Part shown: positions 17,726 through 26,747 of the stretch, piece after piece
Position numbering within the stretch: the first letter of the stretch is position 1
Layout of the letters: every line of letters begins with the position of its first letter
Assembly (NCBI GenBank): GCA_038226305.1
Contig: JBBRQN010000013.1
Location: 1-64,000, forward strand
Length of the DNA stretch: 64,000 nt
Direction: 5' to 3'
Source of the DNA: JASLDZ01 sp038226305
GTDB lineage: Bacteria; Pseudomonadota; Alphaproteobacteria; Caulobacterales; Caulobacteraceae
The notes under the pieces: generated by a model
Told to the model about the DNA's origin: nothing
What the model saw: the letters and a program-made list of their open reading frames with translations, nothing else
The model's database searches: none
Position numbers and translations under genes: made by a program

Positions 17726-18424
17726 TTAGGAGCCGCGAACCGCCGTGACGGAGCTGAGCGGGGCGGTGTTGTTGCCGATCTTGAGAACGACCTGCCCCGC
17801 GGTGTTGGTGGCGGAGGTGACGATGCCGGTGACCAGCGCCTGGCTGGTGACGGCCGTGCCGTTGGCGTCGGCCGCGGCGACCGACAGGGTGTAGGTGCCC
17901 CCGTCGCCCACCTGGGCCCCGGCGGTGGTCTTGCCGTTCCAGGTAAAGCTGTGGGTGCCGGACGAAAGGTCGGGCGCAGATCCGGTCCACACCGCCTTGC
18001 CCGAGGCGTCGCTGACGGTGAGCGTGGCGCTGGAGGCCGCCTTGTCCAGGCTGTAGCCCCAGTCGGCCTTGCCGCCGGTGAGGACGGCGGAGGAGCTGGC
18101 CGCGTCCACCGTCTTGCCGATCAGCCCCACCGCCCCCGACACGCCGCCCGCGCCGGAGCTGGCGCTGACGAGGCTCTGCAGGAGCTGGTTGGACAGGAGT
18201 TGCTGCTGCACCCCGGTGAGCTGCACGAGCTGCTGGGTGAACTGGTTGGTGTCGAGCGGGCTCGTCGGATCCTGGTTCTTCAGCTGGGTGGTGAGCAGCG
18301 CCAGGAACGTCGTCGAGGCCGACGACAGGTTGGCCTGCCCCGCCAGGAGGTTGGCCTGCGATGCGCTCGCCGCGGAGTTGGCGGCGGTGGTGGTCGTGGG
18401 CGTCGAGGCGACGGTGGTGGTCAT
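17726..18424 (-). CDS. flgD: flagellar hook capping protein
   Basis: Cap that guides FlgE assembly. Residues about 38-75 carry the FlgD signature FLALLTTQLKNQDPTSPLDT, continuing to NQFTQQLVQLTGVQQ, followed by a tudor/Ig-like C-terminal domain (SFTWNGKTTAGAQVGDG). Length 232 is normal. The N-terminus is low-complexity Thr/Ala. It lies 11 bp downstream of fliK. Confidence 0.95.
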   Translation of the reverse strand: MTTTVASTPTTTTAANSAASASQANLLAGQANLSSASTTFLALLTTQLKNQDPTSPLDTNQFTQQLVQLTGVQQQLLSNQLLQSLVSASSGAGGVSGAVGLIGKTVDAASSSAVLTGGKADWGYSLDKAASSATLTVSDASGKAVWTGSAPDLSSGTHSFTWNGKTTAGAQVGDGGTYTLSVAAADANGTAVTSQALVTGIVTSATNTAGQVVLKIGNNTAPLSSVTAVRGS

Positions 18425-18435
18425 GGCCTGATCCT

Positions 18436-19902
18436 TCAGATGCGGATGTCGAGGCCGCGCGAGGCGCGACCCGAGGCGTAGGGGGAGGACGCAGCACCCG
18501 AGAGGGCGTCGTCGGTGTCGTTGGCGGCGCGCCAGGCGGCTGGCGGGGCGGAGCCGCGGCCCTCGCCCGACGAGTTCTGACCGCCCGAGGTGTCGGAGAA
18601 CCCGGTCGAGGCGGCGAAGCCCTGGGTGGTGGTGTCGATGCGCACGGCATCCGGGGCGAGGGTGAAGCCTGCGGTGGCGAGGGTGGCGGTGAGCTCGCCC
18701 AGCCGATCCTTCAGGGCCTGCGCCCCTCCGGCCTGATCGCAGCGAAAGGCGGCCGAGAGGGCTCCGTCGGCGGCGATCTTGAGGGACACGTCCACCCGGC
18801 CGAGGCCGTGCGGGTTCAGCGCCACATCGAACTTGGACGTGCGCTGGTCCAGCCTGCGGACGAGCTCTGCGGCGAAGCTCGCCACGGTGTCGGGGGCGCC
18901 CCGCACCGCCTGCGCGGTGGGCGCGGTGGCCGAAGCCGTGCCCGCCTCGGCCGCCTGGCCCTGCGACTGGCCGACGAGGGCTGAGGTTTCCGGCGTGATG
19001 TCGGCGGTCTGCGGCTCGGCGGGGGGCTGCGGATCGGTGGCGACCGCGTGCGCCTCGGCCACGGCGAAGGCGGTGACGACGGCGGGGGCGACCGGCGCGA
19101 GGGGGCTCGCAGGCGCGCCGGCCACGGGGGCTGTGGAAGCGGCCACGCGGGAGGGGCCAGCGGAACGGGCGGTGCTGCGCGGGCGGGCGTCAGCGGTGTC
19201 GAGGCGCTGGCCCAGACCCTGCGCTCCGATCGCCTGCGGGGCGGCGGTGGCCTCCGCCGCAGCGACGGGCGCGGCTGAGATGTCGGTGGCGGCGGCCACG
19301 ACTCCAGCATCCGGCGCTGGAGCGGGCGTCGGCGCGTTACGGGCGGCGGCGGGCTCGGGCGCGGCCGCGGCGACCTTGAGCGTGGCGCTCGCGAGGGCGG
19401 TGGAGGCAGGAGCCGCCGCGTTGGTGGCGGGTGTCGCATCGGGTGGAACGGCGACCGGAGGCACAGGCTGCGCGGGGGGCGGGGCGACAGCGACGGGAAT
19501 CAGGAGGGCGTCGTCACGCTGCGCGGGTGGTGGCGCATCCTGGGCCGGTGCCGCGTCGGCGACGGCCTTTGCCGGGGCATCCTTGGCGGGGACCGCAGCG
19601 GCGGCGGGCTTGGCGAATTTGGCGGCGGCGGCGCTGGCGTCGGTCGGCGGCTGGACGGCCGCCACCTGCGGAGCCGCGGCGGGGCCGGTGGACGTGGGAG
19701 CGGGCGTCTGTGGCGGGGCGGGGGCCGCGGCGACGGCTTTGGCCTTCGCGTCGCTGGGAACGGCGTCGGCCACGAGGGAGGCGAAGTCGCCCGGCCCCTG
19801 CGACGCGGGGTCCGACGCCGCATCGCGACCCCGGCCGTCGAAGCGCGACGACGGGAGGGCGACGGGTGCGGGCGGGCTGTCGACGGCAGCGGTGGCGGAC
19901 AT
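18436..19902 (-). CDS. fliK: flagellar hook-length control protein
   Basis: Ruler protein that sets hook length and switches export specificity. The long N-terminal part is Ala/Pro rich and disordered, as usual; the C-terminal Flg_hook domain is clear (FAAELVRRLDQRTSKFDVAL, then NPHGLGRVDVSLKIA). The start is uncertain: an in-frame GTG at 19965 would leave only about 11 bases after the predicted sigma-54 start site, so I prefer the ATG at 19900-19902 (488 residues), though neither has a good ribosome site. Confidence 0.88.
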   Translation of the reverse strand: MSATAAVDSPPAPVALPSSRFDGRGRDAASDPASQGPGDFASLVADAVPSDAKAKAVAAAPAPPQTPAPTSTGPAAAPQVAAVQPPTDASAAAAKFAKPAAAAVPAKDAPAKAVADAAPAQDAPPPAQRDDALLIPVAVAPPPAQPVPPVAVPPDATPATNAAAPASTALASATLKVAAAAPEPAAARNAPTPAPAPDAGVVAAATDISAAPVAAAEATAAPQAIGAQGLGQRLDTADARPRSTARSAGPSRVAASTAPVAGAPASPLAPVAPAVVTAFAVAEAHAVATDPQPPAEPQTADITPETSALVGQSQGQAAEAGTASATAPTAQAVRGAPDTVASFAAELVRRLDQRTSKFDVALNPHGLGRVDVSLKIAADGALSAAFRCDQAGGAQALKDRLGELTATLATAGFTLAPDAVRIDTTTQGFAASTGFSDTSGGQNSSGEGRGSAPPAAWRAANDTDDALSGAASSPYASGRASRGLDIRI

Positions 19903-19987
19903 GGACGGGCGAGGCGTCGCGAATGAAAGGATCGCCGGTGCGGGCACCGGGGGCGCTTGCTGCACCGAATGTTCGGGAGGGTCTCCA

Positions 19988-20002
19988 GCAAGCCGCGCGC
20001 CA
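19988..20002 (-). promoter_or_regulatory. sigma-54 promoter for fliK-flgD-flgE
   Basis: TGGCGCGCGGCTTGC on the minus strand matches the sigma-54 -24/-12 consensus (TGGC and TTGC, exactly 10 bases between GG and GC). A transcript would start near 19976. Hook-class genes in Caulobacter are sigma-54 dependent and activated by FlbD, encoded 8 kb away here. Confidence 0.75.
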
Positions 20003-20148
20003 GCCGAACTTGCGGCTCATCCATCTGAATTCATTGAGATATTGGACCGGAAGCCGCGTTCATACCTTGCTAACGGCGGGGGCGGAGTTGCCGGGTGGCC
20101 GACCCCGGCCTCCCCCTTTCTGCCGGGCGGCTGGCGGGCCGGGGCGAC

Positions 20149-20163
20149 TGGCGCCGCGATTGC
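20149..20163 (+). promoter_or_regulatory. sigma-54 promoter for flgK-flgL
   Basis: TGGCGCCGCGATTGC matches the sigma-54 -24/-12 consensus with the required 10-base GG-to-GC spacing. Expected start site near 20174, leaving a leader of about 130 bases before flgK. The 146 bp between this and the divergent fliK promoter include CCCGGCAACTCC (minus strand, about 20084-20095), a weak candidate for an FlbD enhancer (ftr) site. Confidence 0.72.
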
Positions 20164-20306
20164 GCCTCTGCCCTCATCATGTGGCCCCTCGCCCTTCCCG
20201 CCTGTAACGAATTCAACGGCTTGCGTCGGCGCAAAGCCGTGCGCTGGGCAGTTTGCGCCGAGGATGCGGCAGGTTACGCCGGGCCGAACCGTGCCGGAGA
20301 GCGGTC

Positions 20307-22406
20307 ATGACCCTCAGCTCGATCCTCTCCATCGCCAACTCGGGGCTGAACGCGGCCCAGGCGGGCCTGCGCACCACCTCCGACAACGTCTCCAACGTCG
20401 GCACCGCGGGCTACGTCCGCAAGGTCGCCGACCAGAGCTCAGCCTCGGCCAGCGGCGTGGGGGTGGGCGTCTCTACCGCCCAGTTGCGCCTGGCGACGGA
20501 CCGGTTCCTGGCCGCAGCCGGGCTGCAGGCCGCGGCGGACGGCAGCTCGGCACAGGCCCGCTCGGACCTCTTAGATCAGGCGCAGACCCTGTTCGGCGAC
20601 CCGAACGCGGCCACCTCGTTCTTCAACGGGCTGGATGCGGTGTTCTCATCGTTCACGGCCCTGGCCGCCACCCCCGGCGCCGCCTCGCGCGCCGACGCCA
20701 CGGCCAAGACGGCGAGCTTCCTCGACCAGGCGAGCACGGCCGCCTCCGGTCTCTCCGACCTCGCGTCGCAGGCCGACGCGCGCATCGACTCCGACGTGAC
20801 CACCATCAACGGCCTGTTGCAGCGCATCGACAGCCTGAACGCCGAGATCAGCCGCGCCTCGACCGGCGGGGGCGACGCCACCGGTTCGCAGGAACGGCAG
20901 AACCAGCTCATCGATCAGGTCTCCACCCTCCTGAGCGTGAAGGTCTCGCCCCGCCTGCAGGGCGGCGTGACCCTGCGCACCGCCGACGGCATCGCCCTGG
21001 CCGGCGACGGGGCCGCCACCCTGCGTTACCAGGCCGACCCCGCGGGGGGCCGACTGTTCGTGACGCTCGGCTCGGGCACGGAGCAGCCGTTCGCTCCCGG
21101 TTCGGGCGAGGTCGCGGGCCTTCTGCAGACGCGCAACGTCGACCTGCCCGCCGTCTCGGCCCAGCTGTCGGAGCTGACGGGCGGGGTCGTGGATGCCCTC
21201 AACGCCGTCCACAACGCCAGCGCCACCCTGCCCGCCCCCACCACGCTGATCGGCCGCGACACCGGCCTGCCCCTCGCCACGGCCGTGGGAGGCTTCACCG
21301 GCAAGACCACCATCGGCGTGGTCGACGGTTCGGGCGTGCTGCAGGCCAAAGCGGCGATCGACTTCGGCGCGGGCACGATCACGACAGGTGCCACGACGAC
21401 GAGCTTCACGGCCGCCACCTTCCTCTCCACACTGAACACAGCTCTTTCGCCCACGGCGTCGGCCAGCGTCAGCGGCGGCACCCTGAGCCTCTCGGCAGCA
21501 TCGGGCGCCAACGGCATCGTGATCGCCGACGACGCGACCAGCCCGGCCACCAAGGCGGGCAAGGGCTTCTCGGACTTCTTCGGCCTGAACGACCTCGTGT
21601 CGTCGACCGCCCCTTCGGACTTCGCCACGGGGCTCACCTCGACCGACGCGACGCCCTTCGCGGCCACGGGCGCGATCGGCCTCCGACTCACCGGATCGGA
21701 CGGGGCCTGGCTGCGCGACATCAGCGTCTCGCCCCCTGCCTCGGGCACGGTGGGCGACCTCGTGACCGCCCTGAACTCCCCCGCCACCGGCACGGGCCTC
21801 TACGGCACCTTCGCCCTGGATGCGGACGGGCGTCTGGGCTTCACCCCCACGCCCGGCTCGGGCATCACGCTGACCGTGGCGTCGGACACCACCTCGGCCA
21901 CCGCCTCCCCCGGCGTTAGCGTCAGCGGCCTGTTCGGGCTGGACCCCTCGATCCGCGCCCGCAGGCCGCAGGCTTATTCCGTGCGCGGCGACATCGCCGC
22001 AGACCCCAACCGCCTGTCGCTCGGCAAGCCCGACCTGACGGTGGCCGTGGGCAGCCTTGCCCTCTCCACGGGCGATGTGCGCGGGGCCGATGCCCTGTCG
22101 CAGGCGGGGGGCACGAACCGACGCTTCGACCCGGCAGGCGGCGTGGGCGCGACCACGGTGAGCGTCTCGGCCTATGCTTCGCGGATCGCCGCGGCCCTGT
22201 CGTCCCGGGCGGGCAACGCCGCGGCAGGCGCCACTCAAGCCGCCGCCGTGGCCACCGAGGCCGCCGCCCGACGCAGTTCTGCCGAGGGCGTGAACCTCGA
22301 CCAGGAGCTGATCAGCCTCACCAGCTATCAGCAGGCCTACAACGCCTCGGCCCGCCTAGTTCAGGCGGCCAAGGACGTCTACGACATCCTCCTGCAGATG
22401 GTCTGA
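20307..22406 (+). CDS. flgK: hook-filament junction protein HAP1
   Basis: First hook-associated protein. The 699-residue protein has the conserved D0/D1 N-terminus (SILSIANSGLNAAQAGLRTT, then SDNVSNVGTAGYVRK) and C-terminus (GVNLDQELISLTSYQQAYNA then SARLVQAAKDVYDILLQMV); the middle is Ala/Ser/Thr/Gly rich and variable. I chose the ATG at 20307, preceded by GGAGAG, over an in-frame start 54 bases upstream, because family proteins begin at this point. flgL follows after 6 bp. Confidence 0.94.
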   Translation: MTLSSILSIANSGLNAAQAGLRTTSDNVSNVGTAGYVRKVADQSSASASGVGVGVSTAQLRLATDRFLAAAGLQAAADGSSAQARSDLLDQAQTLFGDPNAATSFFNGLDAVFSSFTALAATPGAASRADATAKTASFLDQASTAASGLSDLASQADARIDSDVTTINGLLQRIDSLNAEISRASTGGGDATGSQERQNQLIDQVSTLLSVKVSPRLQGGVTLRTADGIALAGDGAATLRYQADPAGGRLFVTLGSGTEQPFAPGSGEVAGLLQTRNVDLPAVSAQLSELTGGVVDALNAVHNASATLPAPTTLIGRDTGLPLATAVGGFTGKTTIGVVDGSGVLQAKAAIDFGAGTITTGATTTSFTAATFLSTLNTALSPTASASVSGGTLSLSAASGANGIVIADDATSPATKAGKGFSDFFGLNDLVSSTAPSDFATGLTSTDATPFAATGAIGLRLTGSDGAWLRDISVSPPASGTVGDLVTALNSPATGTGLYGTFALDADGRLGFTPTPGSGITLTVASDTTSATASPGVSVSGLFGLDPSIRARRPQAYSVRGDIAADPNRLSLGKPDLTVAVGSLALSTGDVRGADALSQAGGTNRRFDPAGGVGATTVSVSAYASRIAAALSSRAGNAAAGATQAAAVATEAAARRSSAEGVNLDQELISLTSYQQAYNASARLVQAAKDVYDILLQMV

Positions 22407-22412
22407 AGTCTC

Positions 22413-23339
22413 ATGGATCGCATTTCCACCGGCTCGAGCTACCAGTCGGCGCTCCTCAGCATCCTGCAAGGGCAGAACCGCCAGGCCGACGCCCAGGCCC
22501 GCGTCTCGTCCGGCTATGTGGGCAACGACCTCAAGGCCTATGCCGGGCAGGCCGACACCCTGACGGCGCTGAAGACCGTGGCCTCCAAGCTCGACTCCTA
22601 CGTCAACTCCACCGGCCGGGCCGCCGATCGGCTGGCCTCGCAGGATCAGGCGCTGAACGCGGTGTCCGACTCGGCGAGCGGCACCCGCCAGACCGTTCTG
22701 GACGCCGTGGCCAACGGAGACGGCTCGACCCTGATCTCAACCCTGCAGGGCTGGTACTCCCAGGCCGTGGACGCCCTGAACACCAACACCGGCGGCGACT
22801 ACCTGTTCGCCGGGGGCAAGACCACCACCAAGCCGATCGCCTCCGACCAGTTGTCGGACATCCCGACCGGCCCCATCGCGACACTGTTCAACAACGACGG
22901 CCACAAGGCGCAGGCCCGGCTCGACGACAACATCACCCTGACCACGGGCGTCCTGGCCAGCGACGCGGGCACGCCCCTGTTCTCGGCGTTGCAGCAGGTG
23001 GTGGCGTTCAACAACGGGCCGAACGGGCCGTTCTCGGGCAAGCTGACGGCCGCGCAGGAGAGCTTCCTCAACGGCCTCCTGCCCACCCTGCAGACCGCGG
23101 GCGCAACCGCGATCGGCACGGTGGCCGCCAACGCCGTGTCGCAGAAGCGCGTCGAGACCGCCCAGGCCCAGCTCGCCGACCGTAAGACCGCCACCGACGT
23201 CCTCGTGGGAAAGATCGCCGAAGCCGACCCCGCCAAGGCCGCCATCGACCTCAACCTCGCCACCACCGCCCTGCAGGCCTCGGCCCAGGTGTTCTCCGTG
23301 CTGAAGGGCTCAAGCCTGCTGAACGTGCTCTCGAGGTAA
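22413..23339 (+). CDS. flgL: hook-filament junction protein HAP3
   Basis: Second junction protein, flagellin-like. At 308 residues it has the N-terminal flagellin-type helix (RISTGSSYQSALLSILQGQN, then VSSGYVGNDLKAY) and the C-terminal coiled segment ending in ALQASAQVFSVLKGSSLLNV. It is co-transcribed with flgK from the sigma-54 promoter at 20149-20163. The gene ends 30 bp before the convergent DUF2793 gene. Confidence 0.93.
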   Translation: MDRISTGSSYQSALLSILQGQNRQADAQARVSSGYVGNDLKAYAGQADTLTALKTVASKLDSYVNSTGRAADRLASQDQALNAVSDSASGTRQTVLDAVANGDGSTLISTLQGWYSQAVDALNTNTGGDYLFAGGKTTTKPIASDQLSDIPTGPIATLFNNDGHKAQARLDDNITLTTGVLASDAGTPLFSALQQVVAFNNGPNGPFSGKLTAAQESFLNGLLPTLQTAGATAIGTVAANAVSQKRVETAQAQLADRKTATDVLVGKIAEADPAKAAIDLNLATTALQASAQVFSVLKGSSLLNVLSR

Positions 23340-23368
23340 AGGGGGGCGCGGCTCCCGGACCGCGCGCT

Positions 23369-23857
23369 TCAGCTCACCACGGCGCGGTCGGTCACGCGTC
23401 GCCAGGCGGTGCCGTCGGAGAAGGCGGGGACGGGGCCGCCGGCTTCGTCGGTGACGAAGATCTGGGCGCCTGCCCCGGCGCCGGCTGCGGAGGGCAGCGT
23501 CGTCACGGTCGCCGAGCGGGGCTTCAGCGGGGCCCACAGCGCCGCGCCACGCACCACGAGCGTCCCTTCGGCCTCCACCCACGCCAGCCAGCCGACGCCC
23601 GGGACGGCGAAGCCCCAGGCTCCGTCGCGCCACATGGCGATCGCACCGTCCCTGCCTGCCCAGGCACCCGTCGCCGCTGCTGCGACGATGTGGCGTTCGC
23701 CCTCGCCGGGCGCGGTCGGGGGCGCCGTGCGGTCGCGATCCTTCACGGAAAGCTGCACCACCGCATCGAGCCGCCTCAGCGCCTCGTTGTGGGTGACGTG
23801 CTTCTGCGCCTGCGAGGGGGCGAGATAGGGCAGGGCGAGGTTGGGCGTGTCGTCCAC
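23369..23857 (-). CDS. DUF2793 family (phage/GTA tail-associated) protein
   Basis: A 162-residue DUF2793 protein with the family N-terminus TPNLALPYLAPSQAQKHVTH, then NEALRRLDAVVQLSV and the two-Trp block ATGAWAGRDGAIAMWRDGAW. DUF2793 genes are usually found beside prophage or GTA tail genes in alphaproteobacteria, and a role as tail fibre or host-recognition domain is inferred. Here it stands alone between flgL and fliF. Start is a GTG with AAGGA 8 bases upstream. Many relatives are longer at the C-terminus. Confidence 0.82.
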   Translation of the reverse strand: MDDTPNLALPYLAPSQAQKHVTHNEALRRLDAVVQLSVKDRDRTAPPTAPGEGERHIVAAAATGAWAGRDGAIAMWRDGAWGFAVPGVGWLAWVEAEGTLVVRGAALWAPLKPRSATVTTLPSAAGAGAGAQIFVTDEAGGPVPAFSDGTAWRRVTDRAVVS

Positions 23858-23983
23858 CGGGAGAGTCCTTCCTGAAAGCCGTCTAGGGCGTGGCGGTCAG
23901 GACGGGGGCGGCCCCGGCGTGGGGGGACCGAATGCAATCTCTTCCCCTAACTCGCGCTCGCGACAGGGTGATCGACGGCGCCC

Positions 23984-23998
23984 TTAACTCACAATTCA
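23984..23998 (+). promoter_or_regulatory. CtrA-like box upstream of fliF
   Basis: TTAA-CTCACAA-TTCA fits the CtrA consensus TTAA-N7-TTAA with one mismatch, and lies 41 bases before the fliF GTG. In Caulobacter fliF is a class II gene activated by CtrA, so position and family history agree. Confidence 0.55.
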
Positions 23999-24039
23999 CC
24001 ATGACCCCGGAAATAGTTGCCTAGCGGAGGGGCCGGCGT

Positions 24040-25716
24040 GTGCAGCCCCGTTCGCGACAGGGGCCGGCGTTGCAGTCTTTTCTCAAGACACTGATGGGCT
24101 ACGGCGTGCCCCGCCTGGTGGCGCTGGGCGGCACCGCCGCCGGCGTGATCGCGGTCGTGCTGGCGCTGATGTTCAAGGTGGGCGGCGAGCCGCAGAGCCT
24201 GCTCTACGCCAACCTCGACCCGAAGGAGGCCGCCCAGGTCACCTCCACCCTCGACCAGTCCGGCATCAAGTACGAGGTGAAGGGCGACGGCACGACCATC
24301 ACCGTGCCGCGCGACAAGGTGGCCTCCACGCGCCTGCTGGTGGCGGGCAAGGGCCTCGTGACCTCCGGCAGCGTGGGCTACGAGATTTTCGACACCGCCC
24401 CCGCCCTCGGCCAGACCGACTTCGTGCAGCATCTGAACCAGCAGCGGGCGCTGGAGGGCGAGCTGGCCCGCACCATCCGCGGCATCCAGGGTGTTTCGGC
24501 CGCCAAGGTGCTCCTGAACATGCCCAAGAAGCAGCTGTTCGAGGACGATGCCGACGCCCAGGCCTCCGCCTCCATCATGGTCACCTCCGGCGTGCGCAAG
24601 CTGGGCGCGGACCAGGTGGCGGCGATCCGCAACCTCGTGGCCGGCGCCGTGCCCAACCTAAAGCCCGAGCGCGTGACCATCGCCGACCAGACCGGCGCCC
24701 TCCTCGCCGGGGCCGATGGCTCCTCCGGCGCGGCCACCGGCCAGAAGACCGACGCCGAGGAGCGCGTGCGCAAGACGGTGATGAACATCGTCGAGGGCGT
24801 GGTCGGTCCCGGCCATGCGCGGGTGCAGGTCTCGGCCGACGTGGACATGGCGCGGGTGACCACCTCGGAGGAGAAGTTCGATCCCGACGGGCAGGTGGTG
24901 CGCTCCACCCAGACCGCGGGCGAGAAGAACGACGAGTCCAAGCCCGCCACCTCAGGCGCGGCCTCCGCCTCGCAGAACATTCCCGGGGCTGCGGGCGCTG
25001 CGGGCTCGAGCGCCAACGACCGCTCCAAGTCGGACAAGACCGACGAGACCACCAACTACGAGATCTCCAAGACCACCCGCACCGAGGTGACCGAGCCCGG
25101 CCGGGTGAAGCGCCTGTCGGTCGCCGTGGCGGTGGACGGCTCGACCGCCGCCGCCGTGAAGGGCAAGCCCGGCCCCTATACGCCCCGCTCCGCCGAGGAG
25201 ATGAAGCGGATCGAGGCGCTGGTGCGCTCGGCGATGGGCTTCGACCAGAGCCGAGGGGATCAGGTGAGCGTGCTGAACGTGCGCTTCGACCAGCCGGTGA
25301 ACGATGCGGCGGCGGGCGGCGGCTCGGGCCTCGGCATCGACAAGAACGACATCATGCGCGGGGCCGAGCTGGCGGTGATGCTGGCGGTGGCCGTGATGCT
25401 GATCCTGTTCGTGCTGCGGCCCATGCTGAAGCCGGGCGCGGGCGGCGGCGGCGGTGGCGGAGGCGGCTTCCTGGCGGCCCCGGCCATGCAGCAGGCCGCC
25501 GCGCGGATGCAGTCGATGGGGGCCAGCGACGCGGCGGGTGCGGTGGGCGGCGGCGGGTCGGCAGGCCTCCTCTCCGGCCCGGACGAGCGCATCGACATCG
25601 CCAAGATCGAGGGCCAGGTGAAGGTCACCTCGGTGAAGAAGGTCGCCGAGTTCGTCGACAAGCACCCTGAGGAGAGCGTCTCGATCCTGCGCGGCTGGCT
25701 GCACGAGACCGGCTGA
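24040..25716 (+). CDS. fliF: flagellar MS-ring protein
   Basis: Inner-membrane ring that founds the basal body. The 558-residue protein has an N-terminal TM helix (about 26-48), the YscJ/FliF ring-building domains (SLLYANLDPKEAAQVTSTLD, then GSVGYEIFDTAPALGQTDFV) and a C-terminal TM helix (AELAVMLAVAVMLILFVLRP), ending in a cytosolic FliG-binding tail. Start is GTG 24040, with CGGAGGGG 8 bases upstream. First gene of fliF-fliG-fliH-fliN; the fliG start overlaps its stop by one base (TGATG). Confidence 0.97.
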   Translation: MQPRSRQGPALQSFLKTLMGYGVPRLVALGGTAAGVIAVVLALMFKVGGEPQSLLYANLDPKEAAQVTSTLDQSGIKYEVKGDGTTITVPRDKVASTRLLVAGKGLVTSGSVGYEIFDTAPALGQTDFVQHLNQQRALEGELARTIRGIQGVSAAKVLLNMPKKQLFEDDADAQASASIMVTSGVRKLGADQVAAIRNLVAGAVPNLKPERVTIADQTGALLAGADGSSGAATGQKTDAEERVRKTVMNIVEGVVGPGHARVQVSADVDMARVTTSEEKFDPDGQVVRSTQTAGEKNDESKPATSGAASASQNIPGAAGAAGSSANDRSKSDKTDETTNYEISKTTRTEVTEPGRVKRLSVAVAVDGSTAAAVKGKPGPYTPRSAEEMKRIEALVRSAMGFDQSRGDQVSVLNVRFDQPVNDAAAGGGSGLGIDKNDIMRGAELAVMLAVAVMLILFVLRPMLKPGAGGGGGGGGGFLAAPAMQQAAARMQSMGASDAAGAVGGGGSAGLLSGPDERIDIAKIEGQVKVTSVKKVAEFVDKHPEESVSILRGWLHETG

Positions 25717-26747
25717 TGGCGACGCTGATCCGCAAGAAGGCCATCGAAGATCCGAGCCGCCTCTCCGGACCGGAGAAGGCTGCCGTGATCCTCCTGGCGC
25801 TGGGCGAGGACCACCACGCCCTGTGGGCCTCGCTGGACGAGGACGAGATCAAGGAGATCAGCCAGGCGATGTCCACCCTGGGCACCGTCTCGGCGCACGT
25901 GGTCGAGCAGCTGCTGGTGGACTTCGTGTCGGGCATGACCGGCACCGGGGCGATCATGGGCAGCTTCGAGCAGACCCAGAAGCTGCTCATGTCCTTCCTC
26001 CCTAAGGAGAAGGTCGAGAACATGATGGAGGAGCTCCGCGGACCGGCGGGGCGCACCATGTGGGACAAGCTCGGCAACGTGAACGAGGCCGTGCTCGCCA
26101 ACTATCTGAAGAACGAATACCCGCAGACGGTCGCGGTGGTACTGTCCAAGATCAAGAGCGAGCACGCCGCCCGCGTGCTCGCCTGCCTGCCCGAAGAGTT
26201 CGCCCTGGAGTGCGTGCAGCGAATGCTGCGCATGGAGCCCGTGCAGCGCGAGATCCTCGACAAGATCGAGCAGACCCTGCGCAACGAGTTCATGTCGAAC
26301 CTGGCGCGCACCTCCAAGCGCGACAGCCACGAGCAGATGGCGGAGATCTTCAACAACTTCGACCGCCAGACCGAGGCCCGCTTCGTGGCCGCCCTCGAGG
26401 AACGCAACCGGGAGTCGGCCGAGCGCATCCGCGCGCTGATGTTCGTCTTCGAGGATCTCGGCAAGCTCGATCCGGGCGGAGTGCAGACCCTGCTCCGGGC
26501 TGTGGAGAAGGACCGGTTGGGCCTGGCGCTCAAGGGCTCCTCCGATGCCCTGCGCGAACTGTTCATGTCCAACATGAGCGAGCGCGCCGCCAAGATCATG
26601 CGCGAAGACATGGAAGCCATGGGCCCCGTGCGCCTGAAGGACGTGGATCAGGCCCAGGTCGCGATGGTGCAGGTCGCCAAGGATCTGGCCGCCAAGGGCG
26701 AGATCGTGCTGGCCGGCGCCGGCGGCGACGACGAGCTGATCTACTGA
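25716..26747 (+). CDS. fliG: flagellar motor switch protein FliG
   Basis: C-ring protein that links the MS-ring to the switch and contacts the stator. The 343-residue length is normal. Visible are the N-terminal GPEKAAVILLALGEDHHALW, middle-domain EHPQT-like EYPQTVAVVLSKIK and the C-terminal torque helix region SDALRELFMSNMSERAAKIM. Start and stop each overlap neighbours by one base (TGATG), as expected for a tightly coupled operon. Confidence 0.97.
   Translation: MATLIRKKAIEDPSRLSGPEKAAVILLALGEDHHALWASLDEDEIKEISQAMSTLGTVSAHVVEQLLVDFVSGMTGTGAIMGSFEQTQKLLMSFLPKEKVENMMEELRGPAGRTMWDKLGNVNEAVLANYLKNEYPQTVAVVLSKIKSEHAARVLACLPEEFALECVQRMLRMEPVQREILDKIEQTLRNEFMSNLARTSKRDSHEQMAEIFNNFDRQTEARFVAALEERNRESAERIRALMFVFEDLGKLDPGGVQTLLRAVEKDRLGLALKGSSDALRELFMSNMSERAAKIMREDMEAMGPVRLKDVDQAQVAMVQVAKDLAAKGEIVLAGAGGDDELIY

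Noticed and set aside
18779..21919. Very long open frame antisense to fliK and running into flgK
   Set aside because: It is an Ala/Gly/Arg-rich shadow of fliK and flgK in a GC-rich genome; the real genes have family motifs and sigma-54 promoters.
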